Shown here piece by piece: positions 27,688 through 37,301 of a DNA stretch of 64,000 nucleotides (positions within the stretch are counted from its first letter, which is position 1; every line of letters begins with the position of its first letter). The notes below the pieces were generated by a model. It was not told where the DNA came from and searched no databases. It saw only the letters and a program-made list of their open reading frames with translations. Both the position numbers and the translations under genes were made by a program. Source of the DNA: Treponema phagedenis (lineage in GTDB: Bacteria > Spirochaetota > Spirochaetia > Treponematales > Treponemataceae); contig NZ_CP042818.1 in NCBI RefSeq assembly GCF_008153345.1, forward strand, positions 1,116,001 to 1,180,000, in the 5' to 3' direction.

Positions 27688-29628
27688 ATGGATTATATTG
27701 AATCGCTTTTTAATAAAAACTTTTTAGAGTACGCAAGTTATGTTATCCGCGACCGCGCCATTCCCGATTTGGAAGACGGATTAAAACCGGTGCAGCGCCG
27801 TATTCTTCATTCACTGTTTGAGATGGATGACGGGAAGTTTCACAAGGTTGCAAATGTTGTCGGCCATTGCATGAAATATCACCCGCACGGGGATGCGTCA
27901 ATCGGGAATGCTTTGGTAGTGCTTGCGAACAAAGAATTGTTTATCAGCAAGCAGGGAAACTTCGGTAATATTTACACCGGCGATGAAGCGTCCGCCGCTC
28001 GATACATTGAATGCCGCATAACCGAATTCGGAAAAAGTCTTTTGTATAATCCTAATATTACACAGTACGTGCCGTCATACGACGGACGGAATAAAGAGCC
28101 GCTTGTTTTCAGAGCAAAGATTCCGGTGGTGCTGGTAATCGGTGCGGAAGGAATTGCGGTCGGAATGTCTACCAAAATTCTTCCGCACAATATCAAAGAA
28201 ATACTCGAAGCGGAAATACAGTGCATTGAAGGCAAACCTTTTGCGCTTTATCCCGACTTTCCTACCGGCGGACTCATTGATGTTTCAGAATATGGGGACG
28301 GACTCGGCAAGGTATTGGTGCGGGCAAAGCTTGATACAAGCGACGAAAAACGCATTGTGATTAAAGAGCTTCCGTTCGGCAGCACCACCGAAAGCATGAT
28401 TACCTCAATCGAAAACGCAAGTAAATCGGGAAAGGTAAAAGTTTCTGAAATAAACGACTACACCGCCGAAACAGTTGAGATAGAATTAAAACTTCCGCGC
28501 GGTGTGTACAGTCAGGACGTGGTTGATTCTCTGTATGCCTTCACCGAATGCGAGCAATCCATATCCTGTAATTTACTGGTTATTAAAAACAACCTTCCGC
28601 AGCAAATGACGGTAACCGATGTAATTAAAAACCATGTGAAGCAGCTTCTTCAGATTTTAAAAGATGAGCTTGAGTATGAGCGGGCTATGCTGCAAGAGCG
28701 GCTGCACATGCGCACCCTTGAGCGTATTTTTATTGAAGAGCGGATTTATAAAAAAATAGAGACCATGAAAACGGCAAGCGGTGTTATTACGGCGGTACTC
28801 AAAGGGTTTGAGCCCTTCCGTGCCGAGCTTATCCGCGATATTACCGAAGACGATGTTGACAAGCTGCTGAAAATACCTATCCGAAGAATTTCACTTTATG
28901 ATATCAATAAGAATAGGCAGGAAACCGAAGAAATACAAAAGCGTTTAAAAGAGATTGCCAAACTTTTAAAAAACTTAAAAGGATATGCGCGCTCCGTGCT
29001 TGAAGGCATTCTTGCCAAACTTGATTCGGAAACGGTAAAACGAAAAACGGAAATTACCGGCTTTACCAAAATCGATGTAAAAGAAGCGGTGAGCCGTGAC
29101 ATCTCCCTGCGCTATGATGAGGAGACCGGCTATCTCGGCACATCGGTTACAACCGGAAAAGAAATTTTAAAAGTAACGCCCTATGACCGCATTTTTATTT
29201 TGCGCAAAAGCGGCGTATACACGGTAACCGATGTACCCGATCGGCTCTTTGTTGACACCGGCATGTGGTACTGCGGCTTTGCGGAAAAGGAAGAACTTTC
29301 GCAAGTGCTTTTTACGCTCATCTACAAAGATGCCAAAACAGGCTGTCCTTACATCAAACGCTGCCGAGTTGAAGGATATATTTTAAACAGAGACTATCTG
29401 ATTGTCCCCGACGATGCGACGCTGCTTTTTGTGCACACCGCCGAAAAGTTTGACTTCACCGTACAGTACGAACCGAAACCCCGAGTCAAAAAACTTGAAG
29501 AAAACTTTAAGGCGCAAGACTATCAGGAAAAAGGCTTACGCACCCTCGGCATAAAACTTTCAAACCGAATCGCAACTTCCGCAAACCTCGCCGTAAAAAA
29601 ACAAGCAACAAAAAAATCTTCTCAATAA
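27688..29628 (+). CDS. parC: DNA topoisomerase IV subunit A (ParC/GyrA family)
   Basis: This 646-residue type IIA topoisomerase breakage-rejoining subunit starts at the conserved SYVIRDRAIPDLEDGLKPVQ region. It has the catalytic Tyr in DEASAARYIECRITEFGKSL near residue 110, the KILPHNIKEI tower region and the long coiled coil near residues 310-345. The C-terminal part (about 470-646) is shorter than the six-bladed GyrA pinwheel, and its basic tail supports ParC over GyrA. The fluoroquinolone region reads YHPHGDASIGNALV, with Ser at the classical position replaced by Ala-Ser-Ile order. No parE is in the window. Confidence 0.88.
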   Translation: MDYIESLFNKNFLEYASYVIRDRAIPDLEDGLKPVQRRILHSLFEMDDGKFHKVANVVGHCMKYHPHGDASIGNALVVLANKELFISKQGNFGNIYTGDEASAARYIECRITEFGKSLLYNPNITQYVPSYDGRNKEPLVFRAKIPVVLVIGAEGIAVGMSTKILPHNIKEILEAEIQCIEGKPFALYPDFPTGGLIDVSEYGDGLGKVLVRAKLDTSDEKRIVIKELPFGSTTESMITSIENASKSGKVKVSEINDYTAETVEIELKLPRGVYSQDVVDSLYAFTECEQSISCNLLVIKNNLPQQMTVTDVIKNHVKQLLQILKDELEYERAMLQERLHMRTLERIFIEERIYKKIETMKTASGVITAVLKGFEPFRAELIRDITEDDVDKLLKIPIRRISLYDINKNRQETEEIQKRLKEIAKLLKNLKGYARSVLEGILAKLDSETVKRKTEITGFTKIDVKEAVSRDISLRYDEETGYLGTSVTTGKEILKVTPYDRIFILRKSGVYTVTDVPDRLFVDTGMWYCGFAEKEELSQVLFTLIYKDAKTGCPYIKRCRVEGYILNRDYLIVPDDATLLFVHTAEKFDFTVQYEPKPRVKKLEENFKAQDYQEKGLRTLGIKLSNRIATSANLAVKKQATKKSSQ

Positions 29629-29639
29629 AAATTGAAATG

Positions 29640-29990
29640 TCGAGGGAGGAGCTTACTAAAAAGGCTCCGCCTGAAATACAAGGGCGGGTATTACGTATAG
29701 GGTTTTTAGTTGTCAGAAAACCGGAAACGGATTTTTAGTCTCATGTTGTGTAATTAATTTCCTGTTACTAATTGAAACACCACAATACTCTTGCAGATTT
29801 CAGCATACTATGGAAGATACTCGCCCTTGCTCAATTCCAAACGATGTTTTAAAGCATCACCACAAAACTGTAAAATTGAAGCGTTAAAACTCGCAAAGTT
29901 TCATTTTGCCACGGATGCCAAAATGAAACCGTTGTATAAAATGAATTGAAAACTAATTGAACCATCAAAAAACCGCTGTAGTAGTTCAAT
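29640..29990. repeat. Modular intergenic repeat, copy 5
   Basis: This gene-free stretch after parC contains AATTCCAAACGATGTTTTAA and an imperfect palindrome, GTTTCATTTTG...CAAAATGAAAC (about 29908-29940), which is near-perfect at 42371-42402. It lacks recognisable terminal repeats. The flanking 29629-30093 shows no gene. Confidence 0.5.
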
Positions 29991-30093
29991 TTAAATGGCG
30001 TATACGCGTATTAACAAACAATATTGTAAAAATTTTTACTTAAAAATACTTGTCTTTTTTATATGGTAAGTGTATTGGCGAACAGATTAGAGT

Positions 30094-30240
30094 TTATAAA
30101 GGTATTTTATTCAAAATGCAGGATGTGCAGGAGCGTTTGCAAGGGCGGTATGTTGCGGCTTTTTTGTACCCAAATGCTCCGCGCTGATACTCCGTTCTCA
30201 CTTGTGCTTTGAATTGCTCATTGTGCTGTTTTCTTTCCAT
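30094..30240 (-). pseudogene. Truncated transposase OrfA-like N-terminus
   Basis: ATG 30240 has AGGAG eight bases upstream and opens a 48-residue product, MERKQHNEQFKAQVRTEYQR followed by GAFGYKKAA. This resembles the first helix of IS3-type OrfA proteins, but it then loses similarity and stops at 30094. It is probably a remnant of an insertion sequence. The minisatellite begins about 100 bp beyond its 5' end. Assignment to a family is tentative. Confidence 0.35.
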
Positions 30241-30348
30241 TTGTTTTTCTCCTACTGTTCGTGTCAAACTTTTGGAGGGGAGGTACACGTTACCATAAGA
30301 GTGCGAATTATTGTCCCGCATCAAACCACGCATGGCGGAATCGCTTGA

Positions 30349-30716
30349 GGCGTAAATCAAATTATGTCAGGCGTAAATCAAATTATGCCAGGCGTAAATC
30401 AAATTATGCCAGGCGTAAATCAAATTATGCCTGGCGTAAATCAAATTATGCCTGGCGTAAATCAAATTATGCCAGGCGTAAATCAAATTATGCCAGGCGT
30501 AAATCAAATTATGCCAGGCGTAAATCAAATTATGCCAGGCGTAAATCAAATTATGCCTGGCATAAATCAAATTATGTCAGGCATAAATCAAATTATGTCA
30601 GGCATAAATCAAATTATGTCAGGCATAAATCAAATTATGTCAGGCATAAATCAAATTATGTCAGGCATAAATCAAATTATGTCAGGCATAAATCAAATTA
30701 TGTCAGGCATAAATCC
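30349..30716. repeat. 21-bp minisatellite, 17.5 copies
   Basis: Seventeen complete units and one partial unit of 21 bp follow each other without gaps. Each starts GGCGTAAATCAAATTATG or GGCATAAATCAAATTATG and ends CCA, CCT or TCA. The first ten use the GGCG form and the last eight the GGCA form, so the array has two homogenised blocks. Because 21 is a multiple of three, several frames on both strands are open throughout (plus-strand MPGVNQI and RRKSNYA repeats), but none has a ribosome-binding site, so I call it non-coding. Confidence 0.9.
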
Positions 30717-30915
30717 TTAGAATGCAAGGCACGGGCGATGGTTTAGTAATATACTTTTACTTCGCCCAAAAGCGGGGAGATTTTTATAGTAGTTTGACAC
30801 AGTTATTATAGTTTTGTCGAAAATAGGCTGGTACTAACCGAGAAAATCTTAGAAAAGAAAAAAAGCGTATTAAAGAAAAAAACTGTTTGTATTGATAAAA
30901 GCGTTTTCCGCCTCT

Positions 30916-31350
30916 TCAGTGCTTTGTAACAGCTCGCTTAAGAACATATCGATTAAGCAAAGTCTCTTTTTTGTTTTTATTTGAGCCTTCAAAAAGAATT
31001 GAATCGGGACTGAGAGCTCTATATAATTCAATGCGATTGTTATTAAATTGCGCCCGTATATATCCGGCGGAATTTATAGACCATATCCCCGTGTCTATAA
31101 CAGGAAAATTTTCTCTGTCTACATAAAGGCTTGTTTTTTCGACCGTTTTATCTGTTCTGAAAATAATGCTTATTTCAACACCGGCTCCTTCAAGGTCGGG
31201 GTACTTCGCCTTAAAGATGCCGTCAAGTATTTTTTCCGGTGCAGTCGGGGTAATCGGCACTTGTGTAGGTTTTTTGTTTTTTGATGCGCAGTTAAATATC
31301 AAGAGGGCGCCTGTTAAAAACAAACAAAAAATAAAAAGTCTCTTTATCAT
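30916..31350 (-). CDS. Small lipoprotein of unknown function
   Basis: Starting at ATG 31350, 144 residues follow: a lipoprotein signal (MIKRLFIFCLFLTGALLIF, lipobox FNC-A type near residue 20), a Lys/Pro-rich spacer and a compact beta-rich domain (ILDGIFKAKYPDLEGAGVEI, then IIFRTDKTVEKTSLYVDREN). It resembles small ligand-sensing or lipocalin-like spirochaete lipoproteins only in general character. The frame extends to a TTG at 31365, which is less likely as a start. It lies downstream of clpX in the same direction. Confidence 0.65.
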   Translation of the reverse strand: MIKRLFIFCLFLTGALLIFNCASKNKKPTQVPITPTAPEKILDGIFKAKYPDLEGAGVEISIIFRTDKTVEKTSLYVDRENFPVIDTGIWSINSAGYIRAQFNNNRIELYRALSPDSILFEGSNKNKKETLLNRYVLKRAVTKH

Positions 31351-31449
31351 AAGAAAACCCCGCAACGATTATTCGGACTCTTTTTTATAATTAAGATATG
31401 AGGATTAAATATAGCAAACCGTACATGAGAAACGTAAACGCCGGTTACG

Positions 31450-32694
31450 TTATGCGGTTTTTTCGGATAATAGCCGGATTTTCGGCTTTTCCGATTCTGT
31501 TATCATTTCCTCGGTAATTCTCAGCTCTTTTTTCCCTTTGATGGAAGGCGCTTCAAACATTGCATCAAGCATGAGTTTTTCTACAATTGAGCGAAGTCCG
31601 CGCGCACCGGTATTTTGATCAATAGCAAGTTGTGCAATTGCATTTAAAGCGGAATTTTCAAAGATGAGTTTCACATCGTCTTGTTTGAATGATGCTTCAA
31701 ACTGTTTGATAATTGCGTTTTTCGGTTCAGTAAGGATTTTTCGTAAATCATCTTTTGTAAGTTCATTCAAAGCAACCGTTATGGGAAGACGACCGATTAT
31801 TTCAGGGATTAAACCGAATTTTACCAGATCATCGGGAGAAAGATTATCGTATAACTCATCTAAGCGCTTATCTTTTATTGTTTTTATATCTGCTCCGAAT
31901 CCAATCGGATGTTGGGAAATTCGAGCTTCAACAATCTTGTCCAAGCCGACAAAAGCCCCGCCGCAAATAAAGAGGATATTTGATGTGTCAATTTTAAGCA
32001 TGTCCTGGTTAGGATGCTTTCTTCCGCCTTGGGGAGGAACAGATGCAACCGTCCCCTCAATTATTTTGAGCAGCGCTTGCTGAACTCCTTCACCTGAAAC
32101 ATCTCGTGTGATGGATACGTTTTCGCTTTTGCGGGATATTTTGTCGATTTCATCAATAAAAATAATACCGCGTTCTGCGGCATTTATATCTCCGCCCGCA
32201 TTCTGAATAAGCTTTAAGAGTATGTTTTCTACATCTTCTCCGACATAGCCTGCTTCAGTAAGTGTGGTAGCATCGGCAATGGCAAAAGGTACTTTCATTT
32301 TTTGAGCGAGTGTTTTTGCCAGTAAGGTTTTTCCCGATCCTGTTGGACCGACCAAAAGAACATTTGATTTTTCAATAACAACATCATCTTTTTCTTTTGG
32401 TTTATTGATGATTCTTTTATAATGATTATACACGGCAACGGAAAGTACTCTTTTTGCCTTATCCTGCCCGATAATATACTGATCCAAGTATTCTTTAAAT
32501 TCAGCCGGCGTAGGTATTTCACTTTTAAGTGCAAGCGGATACACTGATTTAAAATCTTTTAGATATTCAATACAGAGTTCAACACAATGATCACAGATTG
32601 AAACGCCCGGGCCGGGGATAATTCTACGCGTAGAGTCTTCACGTTTTCCGCAAAAAGAACAGGTCAACGATGAATCTCCCTTAAACTTCGCCAT
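31450..32694 (-). CDS. clpX: ATP-dependent Clp protease ATP-binding subunit ClpX
   Basis: This 414-residue AAA+ unfoldase has an N-terminal C4 zinc-binding domain ([19 protein letters not shown], then CDHCVELC), Walker [13 protein letters not shown], Walker [13 protein letters not shown], sensor and pore loops ([10 protein letters not shown]) and the C-terminal [15 protein letters not shown]. It unfolds ssrA-tagged and other substrates for ClpP. Its start overlaps the clpP stop by 14 bases, so the two are coupled. Order tig-clpP-clpX is the classical arrangement. Confidence 0.96.
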   Translation of the reverse strand: MAKFKGDSSLTCSFCGKREDSTRRIIPGPGVSICDHCVELCIEYLKDFKSVYPLALKSEIPTPAEFKEYLDQYIIGQDKAKRVLSVAVYNHYKRIINKPKEKDDVVIEKSNVLLVGPTGSGKTLLAKTLAQKMKVPFAIADATTLTEAGYVGEDVENILLKLIQNAGGDINAAERGIIFIDEIDKISRKSENVSITRDVSGEGVQQALLKIIEGTVASVPPQGGRKHPNQDMLKIDTSNILFICGGAFVGLDKIVEARISQHPIGFGADIKTIKDKRLDELYDNLSPDDLVKFGLIPEIIGRLPITVALNELTKDDLRKILTEPKNAIIKQFEASFKQDDVKLIFENSALNAIAQLAIDQNTGARGLRSIVEKLMLDAMFEAPSIKGKKELRITEEMITESEKPKIRLLSEKTA

Positions 32695-33292
32695 TTTTTC
32701 TCCTATTCATTACGGTATCAACAATACCGTAGGCTTTTGCTTCTTCGGCAGACATAAAGAAATCTCTTTCCATATCATCTGCTACTTCTTTTTCCGACTT
32801 ACCGGTATGTTCGGCAAAATACTTTATGGTGAGTTTTTTGAGTCTGATGATTTCTTTTGCTTGAATACTGATATCGCTTGCCTGTCCCTGCACGCCGCCC
32901 CACGGCTGATGGATCATTACACGGGAAGAGGGAAGGGCAAAGCGTTTTCCTGCACTGCCTCCTGCTAAAAGTACGGCTGCCATACTTGCTGCCTGACCGA
33001 GACAGATGGTTTGTATTTTCGGGCGGATATGCTGCATGGTATCGTAAATTGCAAGACCTGCAGTAACGGAGCCGCCGGGGCTGTTTATATACAAACTGAT
33101 ATCTTTATCGGGGTTTTGAGATTCCAAAAAAAGCAACTGTGCAACAATAAGATCGGCAACGGTATCGTTTATCTCTCCATCGACGAATATAATTCTGTCT
33201 TTCAGAAGACGGGAAAAAATATCATAGCTACGCTCTCCGTTCCCGGTTTGTTCAATAACATAAGGAACGAGGGTGTGCATTTTTTCATTCAT
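32681..33292 (-). CDS. clpP: ATP-dependent Clp protease proteolytic subunit ClpP
   Basis: The 203-residue serine protease subunit has catalytic Ser in [14 protein letters not shown] near 97, His in [11 protein letters not shown] near 122, and Asp in the later [20 protein letters not shown]. The open frame extends to 33373, but ATG 33292 ([20 protein letters not shown]) fits the family N-terminus and overlaps the tig stop by only eight bases. It forms the 14-mer barrel with ClpX, the next gene. Confidence 0.95.
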   Translation of the reverse strand: MNEKMHTLVPYVIEQTGNGERSYDIFSRLLKDRIIFVDGEINDTVADLIVAQLLFLESQNPDKDISLYINSPGGSVTAGLAIYDTMQHIRPKIQTICLGQAASMAAVLLAGGSAGKRFALPSSRVMIHQPWGGVQGQASDISIQAKEIIRLKKLTIKYFAEHTGKSEKEVADDMERDFFMSAEEAKAYGIVDTVMNRRKNGEV

Positions 33293-34658
33293 GCGTATGT
33301 CCTTTTTCAAAGAATTCTTTTGCTGAAAGCTTTTTGCTTGTAGTAAAGGTGCATTTTTCAAAGAGCTGATCATATAGTTTGGTTTCTTTCAGATCTTCAA
33401 TTAAAAGTTCTTTTTCACGAAGATCGCTTTCATAATGTGCCTTTACCTCTTCTTCTTTTATGCTCGCGTTCTCAGCAATTTTTTTATATTCTGCTTCAAT
33501 CTCTTCAGGCGTAATACTGATATTGCGATCTTTTAGTAATGTTTCGACAATGATGCGTGCTTTCAATCGCTCTTCAGCTTCCGGGCGCCAGGCAGACATG
33601 GTAGATGCTTTTGTGTTTTCGGTAGCGCCCATAAGTTTTTCAAGTTGGGCAGGATCCATTCCGAATTGGCGCGCGGTCATTATCCAACGGGATTCAAGTT
33701 CCGTCAGCACCATGGATTCCGGTAAATCAAAGCTATTTTCTTTTACCGCTTCTTTTAGAAAAGCTTCTATTTTTGTCTGGTTAAGTTTGTTCTCAACACT
33801 CTTTTCCAAATTCTTTTTGATGTCATCTTTCATATCTTGGAGTGTGCTGAATTTTTCATTTACATCTTGTGCTAAATCATCGTCGATTGCAGGGAGATCT
33901 CGTCGTTTGAGAGCTGCCAGTTTTACCCGTATTTTTTTTGTTTTGCCGGCAAGCTCTTTATTCGGATCATCTTCGGGATAGGTTTTAGTAACATCTTTTG
34001 ATTCGCCTTTTTTCATACCGATAACATCATCATCAAGCTTAAATAAATTCTGTTCGGTTCCGATTGTGAACGTAAAACTTTGCCGCTCGCTGCCTTCAAT
34101 GACAGTATCTTCTTCATCAAGTTCTGAATAATCAATTGTAGCAATATTATCTTTTTCTGCGAGATCGGTATCTGCACGGTCAATGACAAGTGCATTCCGT
34201 TGTTGGATATCTTTTAACTCTTCTTGAATATCTTCTTCTGATATTGTTACCTCAGGGATTGTAAAGCTAAATCCATCTATTTTTTTGATTTCAATTTTAG
34301 GAAGAACATCATAGGTAACGGCAAACTGAAAATCTTTTTCGGTATTGAATTCGGGAACTTCCTTCATGTCAGGATAGGAGTAGGGGAGTGGACGTTCGTA
34401 CTCATTTGCATCACGAAATATTTCTTCAAGAACTTTTTCGATTAAATCGGAAGAGGCTTCTGCTCGCAAGGCTTCTCCATATTTTTGTTCCAATACCTGT
34501 ACCGGAACTTTGCCTTTTCTAAATCCCGGAATTTGCAGTTCTTTTACATATTTAGTAATAATGCCGTCATAATGGGTACGGACATCGTCTTTATTCACTG
34601 TAACTTCCAACTCAACTTGAGATTTCGGAAGCGATTTAAAAGTCTTTTGAAATTCCAT
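33285..34658 (-). CDS. tig: Trigger factor (ribosome-associated chaperone, peptidyl-prolyl isomerase)
   Basis: The 457-residue protein starts [20 protein letters not shown], with the ribosome-binding signature [17 protein letters not shown] near residues 45-61. An FKBP-type PPIase domain (about 160-240) precedes the C-terminal helical arms. ATG 34658 has GGAAGG ten bases upstream; the longer start at 34676 would overlap it. It is the first gene of tig-clpP-clpX and is preceded by tRNA genes in the same direction, separated by a terminator. Confidence 0.95.
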   Translation of the reverse strand: MEFQKTFKSLPKSQVELEVTVNKDDVRTHYDGIITKYVKELQIPGFRKGKVPVQVLEQKYGEALRAEASSDLIEKVLEEIFRDANEYERPLPYSYPDMKEVPEFNTEKDFQFAVTYDVLPKIEIKKIDGFSFTIPEVTISEEDIQEELKDIQQRNALVIDRADTDLAEKDNIATIDYSELDEEDTVIEGSERQSFTFTIGTEQNLFKLDDDVIGMKKGESKDVTKTYPEDDPNKELAGKTKKIRVKLAALKRRDLPAIDDDLAQDVNEKFSTLQDMKDDIKKNLEKSVENKLNQTKIEAFLKEAVKENSFDLPESMVLTELESRWIMTARQFGMDPAQLEKLMGATENTKASTMSAWRPEAEERLKARIIVETLLKDRNISITPEEIEAEYKKIAENASIKEEEVKAHYESDLREKELLIEDLKETKLYDQLFEKCTFTTSKKLSAKEFFEKGHTHE

Positions 34659-34754
34659 TTGAATACATCCTTCCATGCACTGATTTTCCGTGCCGTTTTT
34701 TAAGTTTATATGTATATTTTTAAATATACTATTTTTTCCTTTATAAGGAAAGCA

Positions 34755-34792
34755 TAAAAAAAAGCGATTCGGATTTTACCGAATCGCTTTTC
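34755..34792 (-). terminator. Terminator of the tRNA cluster
   Basis: The perfect 12-bp stem AAAGCGATTCGG/CCGAATCGCTTT with a six-base loop is followed on the minus strand by eight T. It separates the tRNA transcript from tig. Confidence 0.88.
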
Positions 34793-34796
34793 TAAG

Positions 34797-34868
34797 AGCG
34801 GGAAACGGGGATCGAACCCGCGACATCCACCTTGGCAAGGTGGCGCTCTACCACTGAGCTATTCCCGC
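34797..34868 (-). tRNA. tRNA-Gly (GCC)
   Basis: A complete cloverleaf is readable on the minus strand: acceptor GCGGGAA/TTCCCGC, anticodon stem CCACC/GGTGG with loop TTGCCAA (anticodon GCC) and T-arm GGGTTCGATCCCC. The 3' CCA is not encoded. It is the last of three tRNA genes. Confidence 0.95.
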
Positions 34869-34904
34869 AAAATCTTTCTGGCACTCGTGAAGCGATTGGA
34901 TCTG

Positions 34905-34984
34905 TGCGAGAGGAGGGACTTGAACCCTCACGCCGAAGCACTAGATCCTAAGTCTAGCGTGTCTGCCAATTCCACCACTCTCGC
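34905..34984 (-). tRNA. tRNA-Leu (TAG)
   Basis: The class II cloverleaf has acceptor GCGAGAG/CTCTCGC, anticodon stem CTAGA/TCTAG with loop CTTAGGA (anticodon TAG) and a long variable arm TGCTTCGGCGT typical of tRNA-Leu. No CCA is encoded. Confidence 0.94.
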
Positions 34985-35054
34985 TTATACAAGTGAGTTC
35001 GACAGAAGCATATAAGAAAATTCAAAAAAAGTCAATACACGAGAATTTTCTTAT

Positions 35055-35127
35055 TGAGCCATGCAGGCTTCGAACCTGCGACCCACAGATTAAGAGTCTG
35101 TTGCTCTACCAACTGAGCTAATGGCCC
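35055..35127 (-). tRNA. tRNA-Lys (CTT)
   Basis: The cloverleaf has acceptor GGGCCAT/ATGGCTC (one G-T pair), anticodon stem CAGA/TCTG with loop CTCTTAA (anticodon CTT) and T-arm AGGTTCGAAGCCT. It is the first of the three tRNA genes in the cluster. No CCA is encoded. Confidence 0.94.
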
Positions 35128-35194
35128 GTTCTCATTATGTTATAAAATAACGGTGCTCAGTATGATGAAAAACAGTAAAAAAGTCAAGCGATAT

Positions 35195-35770
35195 TTATAA
35201 TGTTTTTTTGATATTTTCTTTATTTGTATCAAGCATATCATCTAAGTTTGGATGGAACAAACTCATCATCATCGCAAGGTCTTCTGAAGAAAATATAAGA
35301 TTTTTTTCCTCCACCAGCTCTTCGTTTGTTTCTCTCAGTTTTTGTAACAACCCGAATACGATGTAAGTCATTATGACAAGTCCCGCTTTAGGATAATTAT
35401 TAATGTACTGAATAAATTGTTCACGGGAAATAATTAATACAATAGATGTTTCTGCTGCACGGACGGTTGCTGTACTCAGTTCGTTTGTCAATAAAGCGGA
35501 CTCACCGACGGTTGCATGATCCTTTAATACTGCGAGCTGGACTTCTTCATTCCATTTTCCTTTTTTTATGATGTCAAGTTTTCCAGTCATTAACACAAAA
35601 AAGTCCGTACTTGCACTGCCTTCGGGAATTAGAATCTCATCTTTTTCAAATGAGCAAATTTTGGAAAACAGCGTAAGAGGTTTTAAATCTTCCTTTGGAA
35701 TGCAAGAAAAGATCGGAATTGTGGAAAGCTCGCTGTATAAAAGCTCTGAAGACATGTCTACAATATTCAT
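35195..35770 (-). CDS. Cyclic-nucleotide-binding domain protein without DNA-binding domain
   Basis: The 191-residue product contains a cNMP-binding beta-roll (about 15-130): CSFEKDEILIPEGSASTDFF, MTGKLDIIKKG, and ATVGESALLTNELSTATVRA in place of the phosphate-binding cassette FGExAL. The C-terminal 60 residues are helical and do not match the Crp helix-turn-helix. It may be a signalling adaptor rather than a transcription factor (inference). It stands alone, upstream of the tRNA cluster. Confidence 0.8.
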   Translation of the reverse strand: MNIVDMSSELLYSELSTIPIFSCIPKEDLKPLTLFSKICSFEKDEILIPEGSASTDFFVLMTGKLDIIKKGKWNEEVQLAVLKDHATVGESALLTNELSTATVRAAETSIVLIISREQFIQYINNYPKAGLVIMTYIVFGLLQKLRETNEELVEEKNLIFSSEDLAMMMSLFHPNLDDMLDTNKENIKKTL

Positions 35771-35950
35771 AGTAATACTCCAAGTTTAAATATGTTAAAA
35801 TCCTTTTAATTAAGTATAGCACAAAAAAAAGAAAACAACGAAAAAAAAAGATATTTTTTGCTTCCGTTATTTTTTTGAACTCTTATAACAGCAAATTTTA
35901 AAGCCTTCCCTTAGATGTTTTTGTGAACGCTCGGTTACGTTCATTGAAAA

Positions 35951-36658
35951 TTAAAAAATCGTATATGGAATGATTTCTTTTATATAAATATTTACTCTGA
36001 TTTCTGCGGTAAATTTACCGGAATCTACAAAGAGGCGCGGATTTTCTCTGATAATCATTTCACCGATAATTTCTTTCGGTTTGTTTTTTTCTCTTTTTCG
36101 AACATAGTTACGTACTGCCTGTAATGCGGCGTTTTTATATGCATCATACACGCCGGAAAGTTCTTTTTTTCGCTCTCCGTTGCCGCTTCCCTGCACCGTT
36201 GCAAAGCTGATACTCATCCAATGTTCTCTGCGTCTTGCCTCGTCTTCAAAGAGCGTATATTCTGACCAACAATATAAATACGGATATCGCACCTGCGGCT
36301 CCATGAGTCTAAGTCTTTTTGTTTTAGGCGAAACAGCCGATATCGGAACTAATTCGAAATTTTCTGTAACATTCCTTTTTTTGTCATAGGGGGTATATGA
36401 AAATTGCCAGCCATAGCTCATTCCGCTCATAATAAAAGCGGCAAGCTCTCTGAGCGCCTGAACGGGGGGAAGGAATTTTTCTCCTTCACCTTCTTTCATT
36501 GTTCCGGGCTGTGCTTCCAAAAAAACCCAAACGGGAGCACGCAAAACAAGGAACTCTGTTTTAGAAGCGCCAGAGTAGGAATCGGCATATACAAGAGATG
36601 AGAAAAGTATACAAGTAAAAAGGAACAGTCCTTTCTTCATACTTTTCTTATCGGACAA
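35951..36658 (-). CDS. Secreted protein of unknown function
   Basis: The 235-residue product has a Sec signal peptide (KKGLFLFTCILFSSLVYADS; cleavage after YA). The mature part contains VQALRELAAFIMSGMSYGWQ and closes in a beta-strand-rich region (AEIRVNIYIKEIIPYTIF). I recognise no domain. The start overlaps the rhomboid gene end by 11 bases; MKK at 36640 is an alternative start. Close linkage to a rhomboid protease may mean a functional relation, but that is only context. Confidence 0.65.
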   Translation of the reverse strand: MSDKKSMKKGLFLFTCILFSSLVYADSYSGASKTEFLVLRAPVWVFLEAQPGTMKEGEGEKFLPPVQALRELAAFIMSGMSYGWQFSYTPYDKKRNVTENFELVPISAVSPKTKRLRLMEPQVRYPYLYCWSEYTLFEDEARRREHWMSISFATVQGSGNGERKKELSGVYDAYKNAALQAVRNYVRKREKNKPKEIIGEMIIRENPRLFVDSGKFTAEIRVNIYIKEIIPYTIF

Positions 36659-37274
36659 TATTCCATACTTTCAAGGGTTTTATGCCAAAACGGATGCGCA
36701 TATATAGCCATGCAAAAAAGAATCCAAGCAGGTGAACCAGATGTGCAACATTATCGCTTGAGAAAAGCAAATCAAAAATTTCAAAGAGTTCGAAGCCGAT
36801 AATCAAAATTGGCGCAGGTATAGGAATAATTCCCCAAAGAAAAATTTGAGCATTCGGAAACATGACGGCAAATAAGAATAAAACGGCAAAAATTGCTCCC
36901 GATGCACCTACTAATGCAATCATCTGAAAACCGACAAATGAGTAGATAAAATATGAAGAAAGCCCGCAAAGAGTTCCGGTTAAAAGATAAAATAGTAAAA
37001 ACTCTTTTGAGCCCATTTGTTTTTCGACGGTAACGCCGAAAAACAAAATGCCCAACATATTAAAAAGCAAATGCCAAAAACCGCCATGTACAAACTGATA
37101 CGTAAAAATTTGCCAATACATATGTCCATGCGTTACATATAATGGGATAAGAGCAAGATACGGCGTAAGTGTTTTAAAAAGAGAGGTTAGGGCAAACACT
37201 ATTGTGTTAATAAGGATAAGCGTAAATCCTGCATTCCAGTACACATATTTAAAAGGCTTTCTTAAAAACTTCAT
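36648..37274 (-). CDS. Rhomboid family intramembrane serine protease
   Basis: The 208-residue protein has six membrane segments. The rhomboid signature is present: HGGFWHLLFNMLGILFFG near residues 64-81, the catalytic Ser in VGASGAIFAVLFLFA near 130, and the catalytic His in NVAHLVHLLGFFFAWLY near 183. It cleaves substrate transmembrane helices within the inner membrane. It is followed by a secreted-protein gene with an 11-base overlap. Confidence 0.9.
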   Translation of the reverse strand: MKFLRKPFKYVYWNAGFTLILINTIVFALTSLFKTLTPYLALIPLYVTHGHMYWQIFTYQFVHGGFWHLLFNMLGILFFGVTVEKQMGSKEFLLFYLLTGTLCGLSSYFIYSFVGFQMIALVGASGAIFAVLFLFAVMFPNAQIFLWGIIPIPAPILIIGFELFEIFDLLFSSDNVAHLVHLLGFFFAWLYMRIRFGIKPLKVWNIVR

Positions 37275-37301
37275 ATAAATAAATATCGGAAAATTTCAAG
37301 G

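Noticed and set aside
30349-30716. CRISPR array
   Set aside because: Units are contiguous without unique spacers, so it is a tandem minisatellite.
30261-30746. Repeat ORFs over the minisatellite (RRKSNYA, MPGVNQI and minus-strand YARHNLI peptides)
   Set aside because: A 21-bp unit keeps any stop-free frame open; none has a start with a ribosome-binding site and frames on both strands are equally open.
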